7,825 bases of DNA, from positions 1 to 7,825 of the forward strand of contig JABWAY010000188.1 in assembly GCA_013360825.1 (NCBI GenBank). Reading direction: 5' to 3'. The translations under genes and the position numbers were made by a program. Shown one piece after another: positions 7,086 through 7,825 of the stretch (position 1 is the first letter of the stretch; each line of letters begins with the position of its first letter). The notes beneath the pieces were generated by a model. It was not told the DNA's origin. It searched no databases and saw only the letters and a list, made by a program, of their open reading frames with translations. The DNA is from Candidatus Brocadiia bacterium (GTDB lineage Bacteria > Planctomycetota > MHYJ01 > WSZJ01).

Positions 7086-7564
7086 CGCCAGTCCGCCTTC
7101 AGCCCCCGGACCTTCCACACGCCCCCCGCCCGCACCAGCGTCGCCGTCACGATGACCTCCTGTCCATGAATCTGCCCTTCCGGATTCTTCGGGTCCCGCT
7201 CCTCGATCCTCTCGCGCACCACCAGCCGCGCCTCGTCCGCCCCCAGCGTCTGCTCCCGGTACTGCCTCTGCAGGCGCACGACGCGGACGTTCGTGGACTC
7301 CTCAAAAAGCGACTCCCCGTCCTCGCCCGGCCCCCCCGCGAACCCCCGCAGATACCCCTCCCGGTCCCGCCCCACCCGGGCCGCCACCAGCACCTCCCAC
7401 GCCGCCACCAGCCCGGGATCCATCGCCCCCGCACCGGTCTCGAGATCCGGGCCGGCGGAAAGCGCGTCCGACCCGGACTTCTTCCGACGCCCCTCCAGCG
7501 GATCCTGGCCGCAACCGGCCAGGATCCCCGCGACCAGAACCCAGAGGACGCAGCACTTCGCCAC
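7082..7564 (-). CDS. Small predicted lipoprotein, possibly NTF2-like
   Basis: A 160-aa protein with a clear lipoprotein signal peptide: a short n-region with Lys3, a hydrophobic core (VLWVLVAGI), and the lipobox LAGC ending at Cys18, the predicted lipidated residue. A flexible Gly/Ser/Lys-rich stretch follows (about 19-45). The rest (46-160) reads as an alpha+beta domain: helices near AAWEVLVAARVGRDREGYLRGF, then strands ending in VTATLVRAGGVWKVRGLKADW. This arrangement resembles NTF2-like/DUF4878-type lipoprotein domains, but the match is only in style. GTG at 7564 is the only plausible start: an in-frame TAG sits just upstream (7573-7571) and the signal peptide begins there. No good Shine-Dalgarno sequence is present. 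It is the first gene of the cluster and overlaps the HEAT gene by 4 bp. It is the only member predicted to be lipid-anchored. Confidence 0.8.
   Translation of the reverse strand: MAKCCVLWVLVAGILAGCGQDPLEGRRKKSGSDALSAGPDLETGAGAMDPGLVAAWEVLVAARVGRDREGYLRGFAGGPGEDGESLFEESTNVRVVRLQRQYREQTLGADEARLVVRERIEERDPKNPEGQIHGQEVIVTATLVRAGGVWKVRGLKADWR
7500..7527 (-). repeat. Perfect 12-bp inverted repeat within the lipobox codons
   Basis: The arms GGATCCTGGCCG (7500-7511) and CGGCCAGGATCC (7516-7527) are exact reverse complements around a 4-nt loop. It lies inside the lipoprotein gene, covering codons 13-22 including the lipobox, and starts 37 nt after the first base of the GTG. The transcript would form a very stable GC-rich hairpin. 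No T-run follows, so it does not look like an intrinsic terminator. A role is unknown. Confidence 0.8.
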
Positions 7565-7569
7565 GCCGC

Positions 7570-7578
7570 ACTATATCA
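7570..7578 (-). promoter_or_regulatory. Possible extended -10 promoter for the minus-strand gene cluster
   Basis: TGATATAGT on the minus strand matches an extended -10 (TGn plus TATAAT, with 5 of 6 hexamer bases). It ends 5 bases before the GTG of the lipoprotein gene, so transcription would begin at or next to the start codon and the message would be nearly leaderless. No convincing -35 is seen. It is one of the few AT-rich spots in the window, in the only divergent spacer. Confidence 0.35.
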
Positions 7579-7614
7579 TCCCCCAAGGGCCTTCCACGCG
7601 GGGCTCCCCCCGGC

Positions 7615-7620
7615 GATAAT
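7615..7620 (+). promoter_or_regulatory. Possible -10 element for the TPR gene
   Basis: GATAAT (5 of 6 bases of TATAAT), 9 bases before the ATG at 7630. No clear -35 lies at the right distance, and no Shine-Dalgarno sequence lies between it and the ATG, so any transcript would be nearly leaderless. Confidence 0.28.
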
Positions 7621-7629
7621 CCCCGCCCC

Positions 7630-7825
7630 ATGGATGAAGCCGCCCTCCTGACCGCCCGGGAACTCGTCGCCACGGCGCAGTTCGCCCAGGCGGCGCGCGC
7701 GCTGGAGACGCTCCACAGGCGATTCCCGCAGCACGCCGAGGCGGCGCATGCGCTGGCGCTCTGCTGGGCGCAGATGGGAATGGCCGACCGCGCCCTCCCC
7801 GCCTTCGAACGCGCCGCCGCCCTCG
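7630..7825 (+). CDS. TPR-repeat protein, 3'-truncated by window edge
   Basis: An open frame of 65 codons running off the right edge, beginning MDEAALLTARELVATAQF. Residues about 15-35 (TAQFAQAARALETLHRRFPQH) and 36-65 (AEAAHALALCWAQMGMADRALPAFERAAAL) have the tetratricopeptide pattern: small residues at the helix-packing positions, the W-x-x-x-G-like turn, and A-x-x-x-F/Y-E-x-A in the second helix. TPR proteins act as protein-binding scaffolds. There is no signal peptide at the visible N-terminus. It is divergent from the minus-strand cluster, sharing the 65-bp spacer. The start is the first in-frame ATG; none lies upstream in the spacer. The remaining domains are beyond the window. Confidence 0.8.
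   Translation, partial: MDEAALLTARELVATAQFAQAARALETLHRRFPQHAEAAHALALCWAQMGMADRALPAFERAAAL

Noticed and set aside
2685..7169. Plus-strand open frame of 1494 codons opposite the kinase and HEAT genes
   Set aside because: Its translation is low-complexity Arg/Pro/His/Leu sequence with no domains, as expected for the antisense frame of GC-rich genes. The minus-strand genes have clear families and ribosome sites.
1..7825. CRISPR array, tRNA or rRNA genes, insertion sequences, phage or toxin-antitoxin genes
   Set aside because: No repeat-spacer pattern, tRNA-like fold, transposase or other hallmark was found on either strand.

Overview
The window is dense, very GC-rich bacterial DNA (roughly 70% by eye) with seven protein genes and almost no intergenic space. 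The content suggests a Planctomycetota-like bacterium: a Hanks-type Ser/Thr kinase with an N-terminal domain of the kind seen in planctomycete kinases, fused to a PEGA-like segment and a C-terminal SUMF1-type domain, next to a HEAT-repeat protein, a small lipoprotein and a TPR protein. This taxonomic placement is an inference from protein style only; no rRNA or other marker gene is present.

Layout. At 2-787 (+) lies the 3' part of a diacylglycerol/sphingosine-kinase-like lipid kinase gene, cut by the left window edge. It converges, with a 4-bp gap, on a five-gene cluster on the minus strand. In transcription order the cluster is: lipoprotein (7564-7082), HEAT-repeat protein (7085-5490, ATGA overlap), kinase-SUMF1 protein (5468-2550, 21-bp gap), DUF72/YecE-like protein (2544-1681, 5-bp gap), and a zinc-ribbon/transmembrane/SNase-like protein (1670-792, 10-bp gap). 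Spacing this tight suggests one operon. A 65-bp divergent spacer (7565-7629) separates it from a plus-strand TPR gene starting at 7630 and cut by the right edge. No gene-free stretch exceeds 65 bp, and I see no RNA genes, CRISPR arrays or mobile elements.

How the genes might work together (inference). The lipoprotein would sit at a membrane. The HEAT protein could be a scaffold, and the kinase would signal through phosphorylation, with its PEGA/SUMF1 part as a binding or sensing module. The last gene is a membrane-anchored protein whose SNase-like fold appears to have lost its catalytic residues. The most notable points are the two likely pseudo-enzymatic domains in one operon (SUMF1 without the formylglycine-generating-enzyme cysteines; SNase without its Asp/Glu/Arg active-site residues), and a perfect 12-bp inverted repeat inside the lipobox codons of the first gene. 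No known defence or biosynthetic system is recognisable.
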